From Bifidobacteriaceae bacterium (GTDB lineage Bacteria > Actinomycetota > Actinomycetes > Actinomycetales > WQXJ01): DNA of 30,725 nucleotides. The translations under genes were made by a program, and so were the position numbers. Each line of letters begins with the position of its first letter. Positions within the stretch are counted from its first letter, which is position 1. The notes under the pieces were generated by a model. That model had not been told where the DNA came from. It searched no databases and saw only the letters and a program-made list of their open reading frames with translations. Below, one piece after another: positions 8,181 through 15,716 of this stretch. The stretch is from contig JAISCU010000073.1 of NCBI GenBank assembly GCA_031265345.1, positions 1 through 30,725 on the forward strand. The letters are read 5' to 3'.

Positions 8181-8469
8181 CTGTGTCCTTCCCGCGCCGC
8201 CTCCAGCGCGTGCCCTGAGGTATCTCGTGGAGGCGTCCGTCGGAGCCATTTCGATCCCATCGAGCTTCGCATAGGTCCAGGCGTGAGCCGTGCAAGGTCT
8301 TCCGGCGAGCCTCAAGTCGACTTGGCCGAAGGCGGAATTTCGATCAATGGTCGCACAGGGACCGCTGGTCGTGCTACCCTGTCGCGCGTTCTGCACGGAA
8401 TAATCCGCCCGCTATGAGCGTTCCATGCGAGCCCCATAAACGATTGACGAGACGAGAACCGAAGGACCG
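8181..8469. promoter_or_regulatory. Divergent intergenic region between sepH and the DUF4193 gene
   Basis: This 289-nt non-coding stretch should hold the promoters of both sepH (-) and the DUF4193-dut run (+). The best + strand candidate is the extended -10 TGCTACCCT at 8372-8380, about 90 nt before the DUF4193 start; no convincing -35 precedes it. A GAAGGA Shine-Dalgarno lies just before ATG 8470. No operator palindrome or RNA gene was recognised. Confidence 0.4.
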
Positions 8470-8772
8470 ATGGCAACCGATTACGATGCCCCCCGAAAGA
8501 ACGAGGAGGACCTCGGCCAGGATTCCCTCGAGGAATTGAAGGCCCGCCGGGCGGAGAAGTCCGCCGCCGTGGTGGACGAGGACGAGGCCGACGCCGCCGA
8601 GGGCTTCGAGTTGCCCGGCGCGGACTTGTCGAACGAGGAACTTCTTGTCCGTGTGCTGCCGAAACAGGCCGACGAGTTCATGTGCGCGTCCTGTTTCCTG
8701 GTGCACCACATCTCCCAGTTGTCCTCGACCGACCCGGACGGCTCGCTGATCTGCCTGGAATGCGCGACCTGA
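8470..8772 (+). CDS. DUF4193 family protein
   Basis: A 100-aa actinobacterial protein of unknown function. The N-terminus MATDYDAPRK, the central SLEELKARRAEKS and ELPGADLSNEEL, and the C-terminal DEFMCASCFLVHH followed by LICLECAT match the DUF4193 family. The two CxxC pairs (residues 71-74 and 96-99 region) suggest a small zinc ribbon. Family length is about 100 aa, so this copy is complete. It opens the run that continues with dut, 33 nt downstream. Many actinobacteria place a DUF3093 membrane-protein gene between these two; none is present here. An AAGGA Shine-Dalgarno is close to the ATG. Confidence 0.93.
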   Translation: MATDYDAPRKNEEDLGQDSLEELKARRAEKSAAVVDEDEADAAEGFELPGADLSNEELLVRVLPKQADEFMCASCFLVHHISQLSSTDPDGSLICLECAT

Positions 8773-8805
8773 ATGCGCCGCGCCCGTGACGTAGGCTGAA
8801 TCACC

Positions 8806-9273
8806 GTGAGTACCGCCGTCCAAGTGCTGGCCATCCGGCTGGACAAAGAGCTGCCGCTGCCCGCCTACGCGCATCCGGGCGACGCCGGGATGGACCTGGT
8901 AGCCGCCGCCGATGCCGCGGTCCCGGCTGGCGGCGGTCGCGTCACGGTCCCCACGGGGCTGGCCCTGGCGCTGCCGGACGGGTTTGTCGGCTTGGTCCAC
9001 CCGCGCTCGGGTTTGGCCGCCCGCCACGGAGTGACCGTGGCCAACGCCCCCGGCACCGTCGACGCGGGCTACCGGGGCGAAGTCAAAGTGACCTTGCTGA
9101 ACACCGACCCGAGTGAGCCGTTCGAGGTTCGGCGCGGCGACCGGATCGCGCAGTTGTTGGTCCAGCGGGTCGAGCGGGCCGAGTTGATCGAGGTCGACCG
9201 GCTTCCTGGCTCGGTCCGGGGCGAGGGCGGATTCGGCTCGACCGGACGGTCGGGCCGCCTAAGGGAGGAATGA
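8806..9273 (+). CDS. dut: dUTP diphosphatase (dUTPase)
   Basis: A 155-aa homotrimeric dUTPase that hydrolyses dUTP to dUMP and diphosphate, keeping uracil out of DNA and supplying dUMP for thymidylate synthesis. The five family motifs appear in order: PGDAGMDL (I), [10 protein letters not shown] (II), [13 protein letters not shown] (III, with the catalytic Asp and Tyr), [11 protein letters not shown] (IV) and [10 protein letters not shown] (V, the P-loop-like tail that closes over the nucleotide). Length is normal for a bacterial trimeric enzyme. The start is GTG at 8806. The stop TGA at 9271-9273 lies just before the DUF3710 start, and the Shine-Dalgarno of that gene is inside the dut 3' end, so translation is probably coupled. 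Confidence 0.97.
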   Translation: MSTAVQVLAIRLDKELPLPAYAHPGDAGMDLVAAADAAVPAGGGRVTVPTGLALALPDGFVGLVHPRSGLAARHGVTVANAPGTVDAGYRGEVKVTLLNTDPSEPFEVRRGDRIAQLLVQRVERAELIEVDRLPGSVRGEGGFGSTGRSGRLREE

Positions 9274-9275
9274 CA

Positions 9276-10094
9276 ATGGCTTTATTCAAACGGCGTCGCG
9301 CCGCCGAAAGCGACCAAGATGGGGCGAAAGTCGGGCGCGACGCCCACACTGGTCAGGGCGCCCGGACTGGCGGCGACGCCCAAGGCGACTCGGCGGCGGA
9401 CACGGCGGATGCCGACGCCCAAGCCGACCCCGGCGAGAGCCCGGATGCGGCGGGGGATGGCCCGGCGGCATCGGGCCCCTATGACGAAGCGGAAAGGCCA
9501 TCGCTGGACGGCATGGTCGATTTCGGGGCCATCCGCCTGCCCGTGGTGTCGGGGCTGAAGGTCAGCGCGGGCGTGGCGAAGGCGACCGGCCGGCCGGTCA
9601 CGCTGACGGTCGGCAAGGACGGATCGCAAATCGAGTTGCAGGCGTATGCCGCGCCGAAGACGCTCGGCATCTGGGACGAGGGGATCGACGATCTCGAGAA
9701 ATCCGTCACCAAGCAGGGCGGCAAAGCGAGCCGGCAGGAGGGGCGTTTCGGGGCCGAGCTGGTGGCGGAGATCCCCGCCAAGACGGCCCAAGGGCGGGTC
9801 GGCAAGCAGGTCGTCCGGTTCATCGGCGTGGACGGGCCACGTTGGCTGCTGCGAGGCGCCGTCACCGGCAAAGCCGCCCGCGACCTTGAGGCCGCGACCG
9901 CACTCGAGGACCTGTTCGCCGGGATCGTGGTGGCGCGCGGCGACGAGGCCCGGCCGCCGCGCGAGGCGTTGCCGCTGAAGCTGCCGGGCGCGCCCAAGGC
10001 GCCAGGCTCGGAGGCCGCCGAAGGGACCGAGGGCGCCTCCGAGGACCCGACGGCCCTGCTGAAGCGCGGCCCCGAGATCACCGAGGTCCGCTGA
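9276..10094 (+). CDS. DUF3710 family protein
   Basis: A 272-aa cytoplasmic protein of unknown function, conserved next to dut in actinobacteria. After MALFKRRR comes a disordered acidic stretch (about residues 15-70, rich in Ala, Asp and Gly). The DUF3710 core then starts near LDGMVDFGAIRLPVV and runs through RFGAELVAEIPAK and VRFIGVDGPRWLLRGAVTG. An ATG at 9270 is also in frame, but the strong GGAGG at 9264-9268 is only 1 nt from it and 7 nt from ATG 9276, so 9276 is preferred. The stop overlaps the next start (TGATG). The function is not known. Confidence 0.9.
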   Translation: MALFKRRRAAESDQDGAKVGRDAHTGQGARTGGDAQGDSAADTADADAQADPGESPDAAGDGPAASGPYDEAERPSLDGMVDFGAIRLPVVSGLKVSAGVAKATGRPVTLTVGKDGSQIELQAYAAPKTLGIWDEGIDDLEKSVTKQGGKASRQEGRFGAELVAEIPAKTAQGRVGKQVVRFIGVDGPRWLLRGAVTGKAARDLEAATALEDLFAGIVVARGDEARPPREALPLKLPGAPKAPGSEAAEGTEGASEDPTALLKRGPEITEVR

Positions 10095-10450
10095 TGCGCG
10101 CTAGGGCTCCTTGGCCCCTCAGCGGGACGCTCGAGGCCGAACCGGCCCAGGGACTGTCCCCGGTAGCGGGCGTCAGGCCCATCGCTTCGGTGGGCGCGCG
10201 GGAGACGGCGCGAGTGACCGGTGTCATCAAGTCCATCGCCATCGGGCCGCGCGGCCCTGGTGCCGTGTTCGAGGTGGAGCTGGCGGACGGCACCGGCTCG
10301 CTGAGAGTGATCTGGTTGGGGCAGCGGCAGATCCTCGGGCTGGAGCCGGGGCGGCAGTTGACCTGCCACGGTCTGGTCGGGTCCGATTCGGTGGGACGGG
10401 TGATGCGCGACCCGTACTACGAGCTCGTGCCGGTCGGATCGGCCGTCTGA
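10094..10450 (+). CDS. OB-fold nucleic-acid-binding-type protein
   Basis: A 118-aa small protein with one predicted OB fold. The stretch ARVTGVIKSIAIGPRGPGAV followed by FEVELADGTGSLRVIWLGQ resembles the tRNA-anticodon/RecG-type OB domain, in which a beta barrel binds single-stranded nucleic acid. The gene starts at ATG 10094 inside the DUF3710 stop codon, and its own stop overlaps the DUF3159 start at 10450. The three genes therefore form a tightly coupled unit, an arrangement seen in many actinobacteria. What it binds is not known; the role is inferred from the fold. Confidence 0.82.
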   Translation: MRARAPWPLSGTLEAEPAQGLSPVAGVRPIASVGARETARVTGVIKSIAIGPRGPGAVFEVELADGTGSLRVIWLGQRQILGLEPGRQLTCHGLVGSDSVGRVMRDPYYELVPVGSAV

Positions 10451-11277
10451 TGGCGGCGCCGAACTCCCGCAGCGGGCTCAGGTCCGTGGTGGCGGAGGAG
10501 TTCTCCTTCTCCGAGGCCATGGGCGGCGTGCGGGGGATGGTCGAATCGGTCCTTCCCGGCCTGACTTTCGTGGTGGTCTACGTGATCGAGCCGAAGCTGT
10601 GGCCGCCGCTGGTGGCCGCCTTCGGCCTGGCTCTGGTCTTGGCGGTGGCGCGGCTGATCGGCCGGTCCTCGGTGATGGGGGCGGTGTCCTCGCTCGGCGG
10701 GATCGCGCTGGGCGTGATGTGGGCGCTGGTCAGCGGCAAGGCTGAGGGGTTCTTCGTGCCGGGGCTGTGGATCAACGGCGGCTACATGGTCGGGTGCCTG
10801 CTCACGATTCTGGTGCGCTGGCCGGCGGTGGCCGTGGTGGCGGCGATGGCGACCGGACGCTTGGAGACCTTCCGGGAGGATCGGGATTTCCTGCGCCGCG
10901 GCGCCTGGGCCACCTGGCTGATGGTGGCCTTGTTCGCGGCCCGCCTGGCGGTCCAGGTCCCGCTCTATTTCTCCGGCCAGGTCGCGCTGCTGGGAACCTT
11001 CAAGCTGGCGATGGGGGCGCCCCCGTTCGTGGCGCTGCTGTGGCTGTCCTGGCTGATCATGCGTCCAGCGCTGCGCCTGGACCAGGGCGGCGCCGGGGGT
11101 GCCGGTGAGGCTGGCGGCGGGAGAGGCCCGGAGGGCGACCTCGGCCAGGACCGCAGGCCGGACCGCAGCCCTGACTGCGGCGCTGACCGCGGCGCTGACC
11201 ACAATCCCGGCCGAGGCCTGGACGAGGGCCGAGAGGACGGCCAGGGCGGCCGCGAAGGCGACCCGGAGGCGACATAG
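10450..11277 (+). CDS. DUF3159 family membrane protein
   Basis: A 275-aa integral membrane protein with about six hydrophobic segments between residues 30 and 210, including LTFVVVYVIEPKLWPPLV, ALGVMWALVSG, CLLTILVRWPAVAVV, WATWLMVALFAARLAVQVPL and FVALLWLSWLIM. The order of segments and the charged loop TGRLETFREDRDFLRRGAW fit DUF3159, a family of unknown function next to the OB-fold and DUF3710 genes. The last 55 residues form a Gly/Asp/Arg-rich tail partly built from a repeated 12-bp unit (gcggcgctgacc), probably disordered and cytoplasmic. The start is ATG 10450; longer upstream frames only shadow the previous gene. Confidence 0.88.
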   Translation: MAAPNSRSGLRSVVAEEFSFSEAMGGVRGMVESVLPGLTFVVVYVIEPKLWPPLVAAFGLALVLAVARLIGRSSVMGAVSSLGGIALGVMWALVSGKAEGFFVPGLWINGGYMVGCLLTILVRWPAVAVVAAMATGRLETFREDRDFLRRGAWATWLMVALFAARLAVQVPLYFSGQVALLGTFKLAMGAPPFVALLWLSWLIMRPALRLDQGGAGGAGEAGGGRGPEGDLGQDRRPDRSPDCGADRGADHNPGRGLDEGREDGQGGREGDPEAT

Positions 11278-11286
11278 GGTGGGAGC

Positions 11287-12096
11287 GTGACTCGAGCCAC
11301 GGCATCGTCCACCGAGACCATCGGCGCGCAGACCATCCTGCCCGCCGAGCGCCGCCCGTTTCAGGTCACGGCCTCCGACGGGGTCAGGCTGGTCGGAGAG
11401 GTGGCGCTGCCGCCCGAGGGACGGGGTGCCAAGGCGACCCTGGTGCTGCTGCACCCCCTGCCGACCGAAGGCGGCTCGATGGACTCGCACGTCTTCCGCA
11501 AAGCGGCCTGGCGGCTGCCGGCGCTGGCCGACCTGGCCGTGATCCGCTTCAACACTCGCGGCACCTGCTCGGGGCTCGGCTGTTCGGATGGAGAGTTCGA
11601 CGGCGGGGTGGCGGAGGGGCGGGACGTGGCCGCCGTGGTCGCCTACGGGCTCGGACTGGGCCTGCCGAAGCCGTGGTTGGTGGGCTGGTCGTTCGGGTCC
11701 GAACTGGCGCTGATGCACGGCGCGCGGCTGCCCGTCGAGGGCGTGATCGCCCTGTCGCCGCCGCTGAGGCGCGCGCGGTCGGAGCACCTCATCCAATGGG
11801 CCGCCGCCCGCAAGCCGGTCACGGCGTTGGTCCCGGAGAAGGACCAGTTCCTGAGCCCGGCCGAGGCGCGCGCCCGCTTCGCGATGGTGCCCGCAGCCAA
11901 AGTGGTCGAGGCCAAGGACGCCGTCCACCTGTGGATCGGGGAGAAGGCCGTCCGCCAGGTCCTCGACGCGATAGTGGAAGTGGCGCGGCCGGGCTTCGGC
12001 CCGCTGCCGACAACCTGGGACGGTCCCAGCGAGATCTACGGCCGTGGCCGCGATGGGCTAGTCTCACCAGGGAATCAGTCTCACCAGGGGACTTGA
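11287..12096 (+). CDS. Alpha/beta hydrolase
   Basis: A 269-aa alpha/beta-hydrolase-fold protein, likely an esterase or related hydrolase. The nucleophile elbow is GWSFG with Ser135. Asp186 (PEKDQF) and His214 (DAVHLW) complete a plausible catalytic triad in the expected order. The oxyanion region is LLHPLPTEGGS near residue 55, and NTRGTCSGLG follows near residue 92. The GTG start at 11287 has AGGG 7 nt upstream. The 3' end contains a short direct repeat (gtctcaccagggaatca, then tctcaccaggg), so the C-terminal tail may not be functional. The gene follows DUF3159 by 9 nt and precedes a second hydrolase of the same fold. No substrate can be assigned. Confidence 0.8.
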   Translation: MTRATASSTETIGAQTILPAERRPFQVTASDGVRLVGEVALPPEGRGAKATLVLLHPLPTEGGSMDSHVFRKAAWRLPALADLAVIRFNTRGTCSGLGCSDGEFDGGVAEGRDVAAVVAYGLGLGLPKPWLVGWSFGSELALMHGARLPVEGVIALSPPLRRARSEHLIQWAAARKPVTALVPEKDQFLSPAEARARFAMVPAAKVVEAKDAVHLWIGEKAVRQVLDAIVEVARPGFGPLPTTWDGPSEIYGRGRDGLVSPGNQSHQGT

Positions 12097-12112
12097 GCGA
12101 AGGAGACGGACA

Positions 12113-13012
12113 ATGACGATTCTGGCGGTGCAGGGGGCCGGGACTTTGCGGGGGACCTCGGTGGTGGACCAGCCGGCCCACGACTCCTGGGCTCAGGACG
12201 ACGAGACCTCGCGCCTGTCGCGGACCGAACGGTCCCAGGCCGCGCCCGACCGGCTGGCGGTGCCGCGCGACACGGTTCCCTTGGTGCTCCTGCACGCGTA
12301 CCCCCTCAGCTCGTTGATGTGGGCGCCGCTGGCGGCCGAGCTGACGGAGTTGCCGGTGTTGACGGTCGACCTGCCGGGCGCCGGTTTCAGCCCCACCGTC
12401 GAGCCGGTCACGATCCGCGCCGCCGGCCTGGCCGTCATCGAGTCCCTGAAGGCGTTGGGCGTGCGCCGGGCCGTGGTGGTCGGCGTGTCGATGGGCGGCT
12501 ACGTCGTCATGAGCCTGCTTCGGGACGCTCCGGGCCTGATGGCCGGGGTCGTCTTGATGCACACGAAGGCGGAGGCGGACGATGCCGCCGCCAGGGCCGG
12601 GCGGTTGGCCACGGCCCGCCAGGTGCTCGAGTCCGGCACCACCGAGGTGCTGCGCTCGATGGCGTCGAAGATGGTCTCGGCGGCTTCTCAGGCCGCCCAG
12701 CCGGGCCTGGTCGAGACGATCGAGCACTGGATTGACCAGGCCACGCCTGGGGGAGTGGCATGGGCGGCCGAGGCCATGGCCGGGCGCGACGACGCTATGG
12801 CGGTCCTGCGGGCCGCTGGCGTGCCGTCCACCGTGGTTGCCGGAGCCGTCGATCCGTTCGTCTCCGTGGCCCAGGCCGAGGCCATGGCGGACGCGCTGGG
12901 CCCCGAGTCCGACCTGGTGATCATGGCGGACGTGGCCCACCTCAGCCCGGTCGAGACCCCGAACACCGTGGCCCGGGCGATCCGCGAGGCCTACCGCCGC
13001 ATGGTGCCCTGA
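12113..13012 (+). CDS. Alpha/beta hydrolase
   Basis: A 299-aa alpha/beta hydrolase with a clear triad: Ser126 in GVSMGGY, Asp247 in GAVDPF and His276 in VAHLSPVE. An oxyanion-hole motif LLHAYPLSS sits near residue 61, and a cap region at about residues 155-225 covers the site. The first 45 residues show no family similarity and may be disordered. ATG 12113 is preceded by GGAG at an ideal 7-nt spacing. Despite adjacency with the previous hydrolase, the two share only the general fold, so a recent duplication is not obvious. The gene ends just before the second hairpin-repeat cluster. The substrate is unknown. Confidence 0.83.
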   Translation: MTILAVQGAGTLRGTSVVDQPAHDSWAQDDETSRLSRTERSQAAPDRLAVPRDTVPLVLLHAYPLSSLMWAPLAAELTELPVLTVDLPGAGFSPTVEPVTIRAAGLAVIESLKALGVRRAVVVGVSMGGYVVMSLLRDAPGLMAGVVLMHTKAEADDAAARAGRLATARQVLESGTTEVLRSMASKMVSAASQAAQPGLVETIEHWIDQATPGGVAWAAEAMAGRDDAMAVLRAAGVPSTVVAGAVDPFVSVAQAEAMADALGPESDLVIMADVAHLSPVETPNTVARAIREAYRRMVP

Positions 13013-13030
13013 CCCCGCCACCGACAGAAA

Positions 13031-13045
13031 TGGAGACAGTCCCCA
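13031..13045. repeat. Isolated 15-bp palindrome matching the array at 3311-3369
   Basis: TGGAGACAGTCCCCA is a 7-1-7 inverted repeat with one arm mismatch. Its right arm is identical to the middle palindrome of the 3311-3369 array. It is single here, with no copies at 22 bp on either side, but it again sits beside a hairpin-repeat cluster in a convergent gap. Confidence 0.5.
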
Positions 13046-13055
13046 ACTCCGGTTC

Positions 13056-13265
13056 AGCCGGGCGGCATGGTGCGGGGTGACCTAAACCACCGCCGGAGCC
13101 GCTCCGGGGCCTGCCACGGTGGTTTAGGGACGGGGGCGGAATGGCCGCCCGGAGACGCCAACTGTGTGACCTGCGGAAACGTCAGCTGCGAGCCGGGCGG
13201 CATGGTGCGACGGGTGACCTAAACCACCGCCGGAGCCGCTCCGGGGCGTCCCGCGGTGGTTTAGG
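13056..13265. repeat. Hairpin repeat cluster B (two 48-bp stem-loops, 137-bp period)
   Basis: Two 48-bp palindromes start at 13081 and 13218, the same 137-bp distance as in cluster A. The arms are perfect: 12 bp (13081-13092 with 13117-13128) and 13 bp (13218-13230 with 13253-13265). Both share the inner stem CCGGAGC/GCTCCGG. The 89-bp spacer keeps the blocks AATGG, TGACCTG, AAACG, GCGGCAT and GGTGCG in the register of cluster A, and a partial spacer ending GGTGCGGGGTGA precedes the first hairpin. Again the cluster fills the gap between convergent genes. No T-tract follows, so a simple intrinsic terminator is not proven. Confidence 0.85.
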
Positions 13266-13281
13266 GGGACAAGCCTCGCGC

Positions 13282-15003
13282 TCATGGCTGGCCCGAACGG
13301 TCGGCTCGACCGCCCGAACCGCCTCGTCCCGGGCCTGGGCCGGGGTTACCCCGGGGTCCACCATCGGGACCGAAGCCGTCCGCGCCCGCCGCGGGCTGAC
13401 CCGCCGTCACCTCGACAGCCTGGCCATCCACGCCGACGGTGTAGAGGTCGCCATCAGCCAAGCCTGGGTCCGAGTACATCAGCGCCGCCACATCGGAGTC
13501 CGGAGTCAGCGTGGCGATGACCTCGCCAGCGCTATCAGTCACCGCGACGGGCTCGCCGCTCGGCGCGGTGGCGGCCAGCACGGCCGCGATCCAGCCTTGC
13601 GCCGAGGCGTCCTGCGGGCTCAGGATCTGGGTTCCGCCCCGAGCCAGCCCGTAGGCGACCACCGTCCCGCCGTCGATTTGAGGGCCCGAATCGGCCACGT
13701 CGAAAGGCCCGTCCATGCCGTTCGCCGCCGCGTAGATGGTGACCGTCCCGCCGGAGATGACGCCGGTCCCGTTCGAGTCGATCCCGTCCTTGCCCGCATG
13801 GATGGTCACCGTCCCGCCCGTGATCTCCAGTTCCACACCGTCTTGGACGCCGATGCCGCCGCCCCGGCCCGGCCCGCGCCCGTCGAGTCCGCCTCGGTTT
13901 TCGGCGTCCGCCGCCGACTCGGGCTCAGCTCCCGACTCCGGCTCGGATTCGGACTCGGACTCGGACTCGGATTCGGATGCCGACGCGTTCATGCCGTCGT
14001 CGCTGGCCGTGATCTCCAGTTCGCCGCCCGCCACCACCACGACCGGCGCCTCGAGGCCCTCGAAGCTCCGAGACACCGACACGGCGCCGCCGTCCACGAC
14101 CAGACTGCGGTCGGCATGGATCGCGTCGTCGCCGCAGGCCAGTTCCGCCGCTCCGGCAGCGACCAGCGCGGCGGTGGCCGCGTCCACGCAATCGGTGCCC
14201 GCGGTGATGTCCGCCTGGCCGCCTTCGAGGAGCACGTAGCCCGCCCCTTGGTCCTTGTCGTTGGTTGATTTGAGGCCGTCGCCGCCTGCCTCGACGGTGA
14301 GGCGGCCCCCAACCAGCCGGACGTAGTCGCGTCCGCGGACGGCGTCATCGGCGGCGTTGACCGTGATGTCGCCGCCAGCGATCACCAGCCCGTCCTTGGA
14401 GGCGATGGCGTCGCCTGCCCGGCCGGTCACGGTCAGCGCGCCCTCGCCCGCGATGGTGAGGTCGGCCTTGGAGAACAGGGCCGCGTCTGGCTCCTCGTCG
14501 GGTTCGGCGTAGCTGGTCGCGTCGGTCAGGCTGTTGGTGGAACCGGTCGCCAGGATGATCACCACTTCGTCGGCCGATTCGATGTCGAGGGCGCTGGAGG
14601 CTTCCGATGTGACATGGGCGCCATCGAGGATCAACTGGACCAGGCCGGTCTGCTCCACCTCGACCGTGACCTGTCCGTCCGCCAGCGTTCCAGTCAGTCG
14701 ATAGGCACCGGGGCGGTCGATCACCACCGGTCCTTCCTCCAGTTCCAAGTCCGCGCTGTCCCCGTATTCGGCGTCCGCCTCGCTCCAGTGACTCTCCAAC
14801 AGTCCGTCCAGCGCCTGCGCGACGGTGCCGGGAGCGCCCGATGCCGTCCCGGTGGTTCCTGTGGTCCCAGCAGCGTCCCGCGCGCCAGAGTTCTGCCCAA
14901 TCGCACAGCCCGTCAGACTGGCCAGGCCCGCCAGACCCCCGGCCAGGCCCGCGGCTGCGAGCGTGGCCATCGCCTGCCGTGTCGTGCGGCCGCTCCGGGT
15001 CAT
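13282..15003 (-). CDS. Secreted carbohydrate-binding lipoprotein, Cthe_2159 type
   Basis: A 573-aa exported lipoprotein. The signal peptide ends in the lipobox SLTGC with acylated Cys33. A linker and then a repetitive right-handed beta-helix-like body follow, with recurrent GG-x-(I/L/V)-T-(I/V) turns such as IAGGDITVNAADDAV, VVAGGELEITASDDGM and ISGGTVTIYAAANGM. This pattern is that of the Cthe_2159 (DUF4353) family, which binds cellulose or acidic polysaccharides and calcium. A Ser-Glu dipeptide run (complement of 13920-13990) interrupts the helix near residues 340-365. The Gly/Pro-rich C-terminus looks disordered. The ATG at 15003 overlaps the DUF4956 stop by 4 nt, so the pair is coupled. 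The far longer open frame upstream is not this gene. Confidence 0.85.
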   Translation of the reverse strand: MTRSGRTTRQAMATLAAAGLAGGLAGLASLTGCAIGQNSGARDAAGTTGTTGTASGAPGTVAQALDGLLESHWSEADAEYGDSADLELEEGPVVIDRPGAYRLTGTLADGQVTVEVEQTGLVQLILDGAHVTSEASSALDIESADEVVIILATGSTNSLTDATSYAEPDEEPDAALFSKADLTIAGEGALTVTGRAGDAIASKDGLVIAGGDITVNAADDAVRGRDYVRLVGGRLTVEAGGDGLKSTNDKDQGAGYVLLEGGQADITAGTDCVDAATAALVAAGAAELACGDDAIHADRSLVVDGGAVSVSRSFEGLEAPVVVVAGGELEITASDDGMNASASESESESESESEPESGAEPESAADAENRGGLDGRGPGRGGGIGVQDGVELEITGGTVTIHAGKDGIDSNGTGVISGGTVTIYAAANGMDGPFDVADSGPQIDGGTVVAYGLARGGTQILSPQDASAQGWIAAVLAATAPSGEPVAVTDSAGEVIATLTPDSDVAALMYSDPGLADGDLYTVGVDGQAVEVTAGQPAAGADGFGPDGGPRGNPGPGPGRGGSGGRADRSGQP

Positions 15004-15581
15004 TGGTCCGCTCCAGCGCCCAGTCGCCTGGCTGGCGCCGGGGTCGCGGCGAACCGGACCGAGACCACGGTCTCGTCGCGGACGGCATCGACCTTGCGGA
15101 CGGAGGCGCTGGTCGGGGCCTGCCCGAACATCTGCGCCAAGCGCGAGTCCAGCAGCGGGCCGGCGGCGTGCGCGCCCGGCAGGACCACCGTCAGCGCGCG
15201 GTTGGCACGGGCCGAGCCGTGCCAGTCGGCCAAGCCGAGCACAACCACGATGGCCGCCATGAATCCGACCGCCGCCCATTCCATGGGGGCCGCCAGACCG
15301 CCGATCAGGCCCAGGGCGAGGCTGGCGAAATAGTAGGCGATCTCGTGCTGGCGCAACTCGGCGCTGCGCAGCCGGATCAATGCCAGGACGCCGAACAGCC
15401 CCAGCCCCAGCCCGACGTTCACCGAGGTGGCTGCCAGCGCGGCGGCCACGGCCAGGACTCCCACGTTGACGGCCAGGAACGCGGCCACCAGGTCGCGGCG
15501 GTGGTGGCGCGGGTAGTACAGGGCCAGGACCAGGACGGCGATGCAGACCGCATCGGCGGCCGGGAGGATGACATGGAACAC
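15000..15581 (-). CDS. DUF4956 membrane protein
   Basis: A 193-aa integral membrane protein with about four hydrophobic segments: ILPAADAVCIAVLVLALYY, LAVNVGVLAVAAALAATS, EIAYYFASLALGLIGGLA and AAVGFMAAIVVVLGLADW. The conserved loop GLFGVLALIRLRSAEL is the DUF4956 hallmark. The start is GTG at 15581, since GAGG lies 6 nt upstream. A start at ATG 15659 would read through a strong GC hairpin and adds no family-like sequence. In many bacteria DUF4956 proteins sit beside a VTC-type polyphosphate polymerase and CotH or Cthe_2159-like proteins. Here only the carbohydrate-binding lipoprotein is present, joined by a 4-nt overlap. The function is unknown; a role in surface polymer handling is inference from context. 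Confidence 0.85.
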   Translation of the reverse strand: MFHVILPAADAVCIAVLVLALYYPRHHRRDLVAAFLAVNVGVLAVAAALAATSVNVGLGLGLFGVLALIRLRSAELRQHEIAYYFASLALGLIGGLAAPMEWAAVGFMAAIVVVLGLADWHGSARANRALTVVLPGAHAAGPLLDSRLAQMFGQAPTSASVRKVDAVRDETVVSVRFAATPAPARRLGAGADQ

Positions 15582-15610
15582 GCGGGGCCTCGTTTCGACT
15601 GTTGCTTGGT

Positions 15611-15640
15611 CGCGCGGCGCCTCGACACAGGCGCCGCGCG
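15611..15640. terminator. Strong 12-bp GC hairpin (terminator or attenuator candidate)
   Basis: CGCGCGGCGCCT at 15611-15622 pairs perfectly with 15629-15640 around the 6-nt loop CGACAC. It lies between the AlbA_2-type gene and DUF4956, about 30 nt before the DUF4956 start on the - strand. No T-tract follows on either strand, so it may pause or attenuate rather than terminate. Confidence 0.5.
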
Positions 15641-15716
15641 CACCACAATCGAATCGCAATAGGCTGGGAACCGCCTGAACACTTCCTGGGAGTTTCCTGA
15701 AGGCCCGACGAGCGGC

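Noticed and set aside
10150..10161. GGGACTGTCCCC inside the OB-fold gene
   Set aside because: It matches the core of the middle palindrome at 3333-3347, but it is inside a coding region, lacks the outer TG/CA and has no phased neighbours, so codon content explains it.
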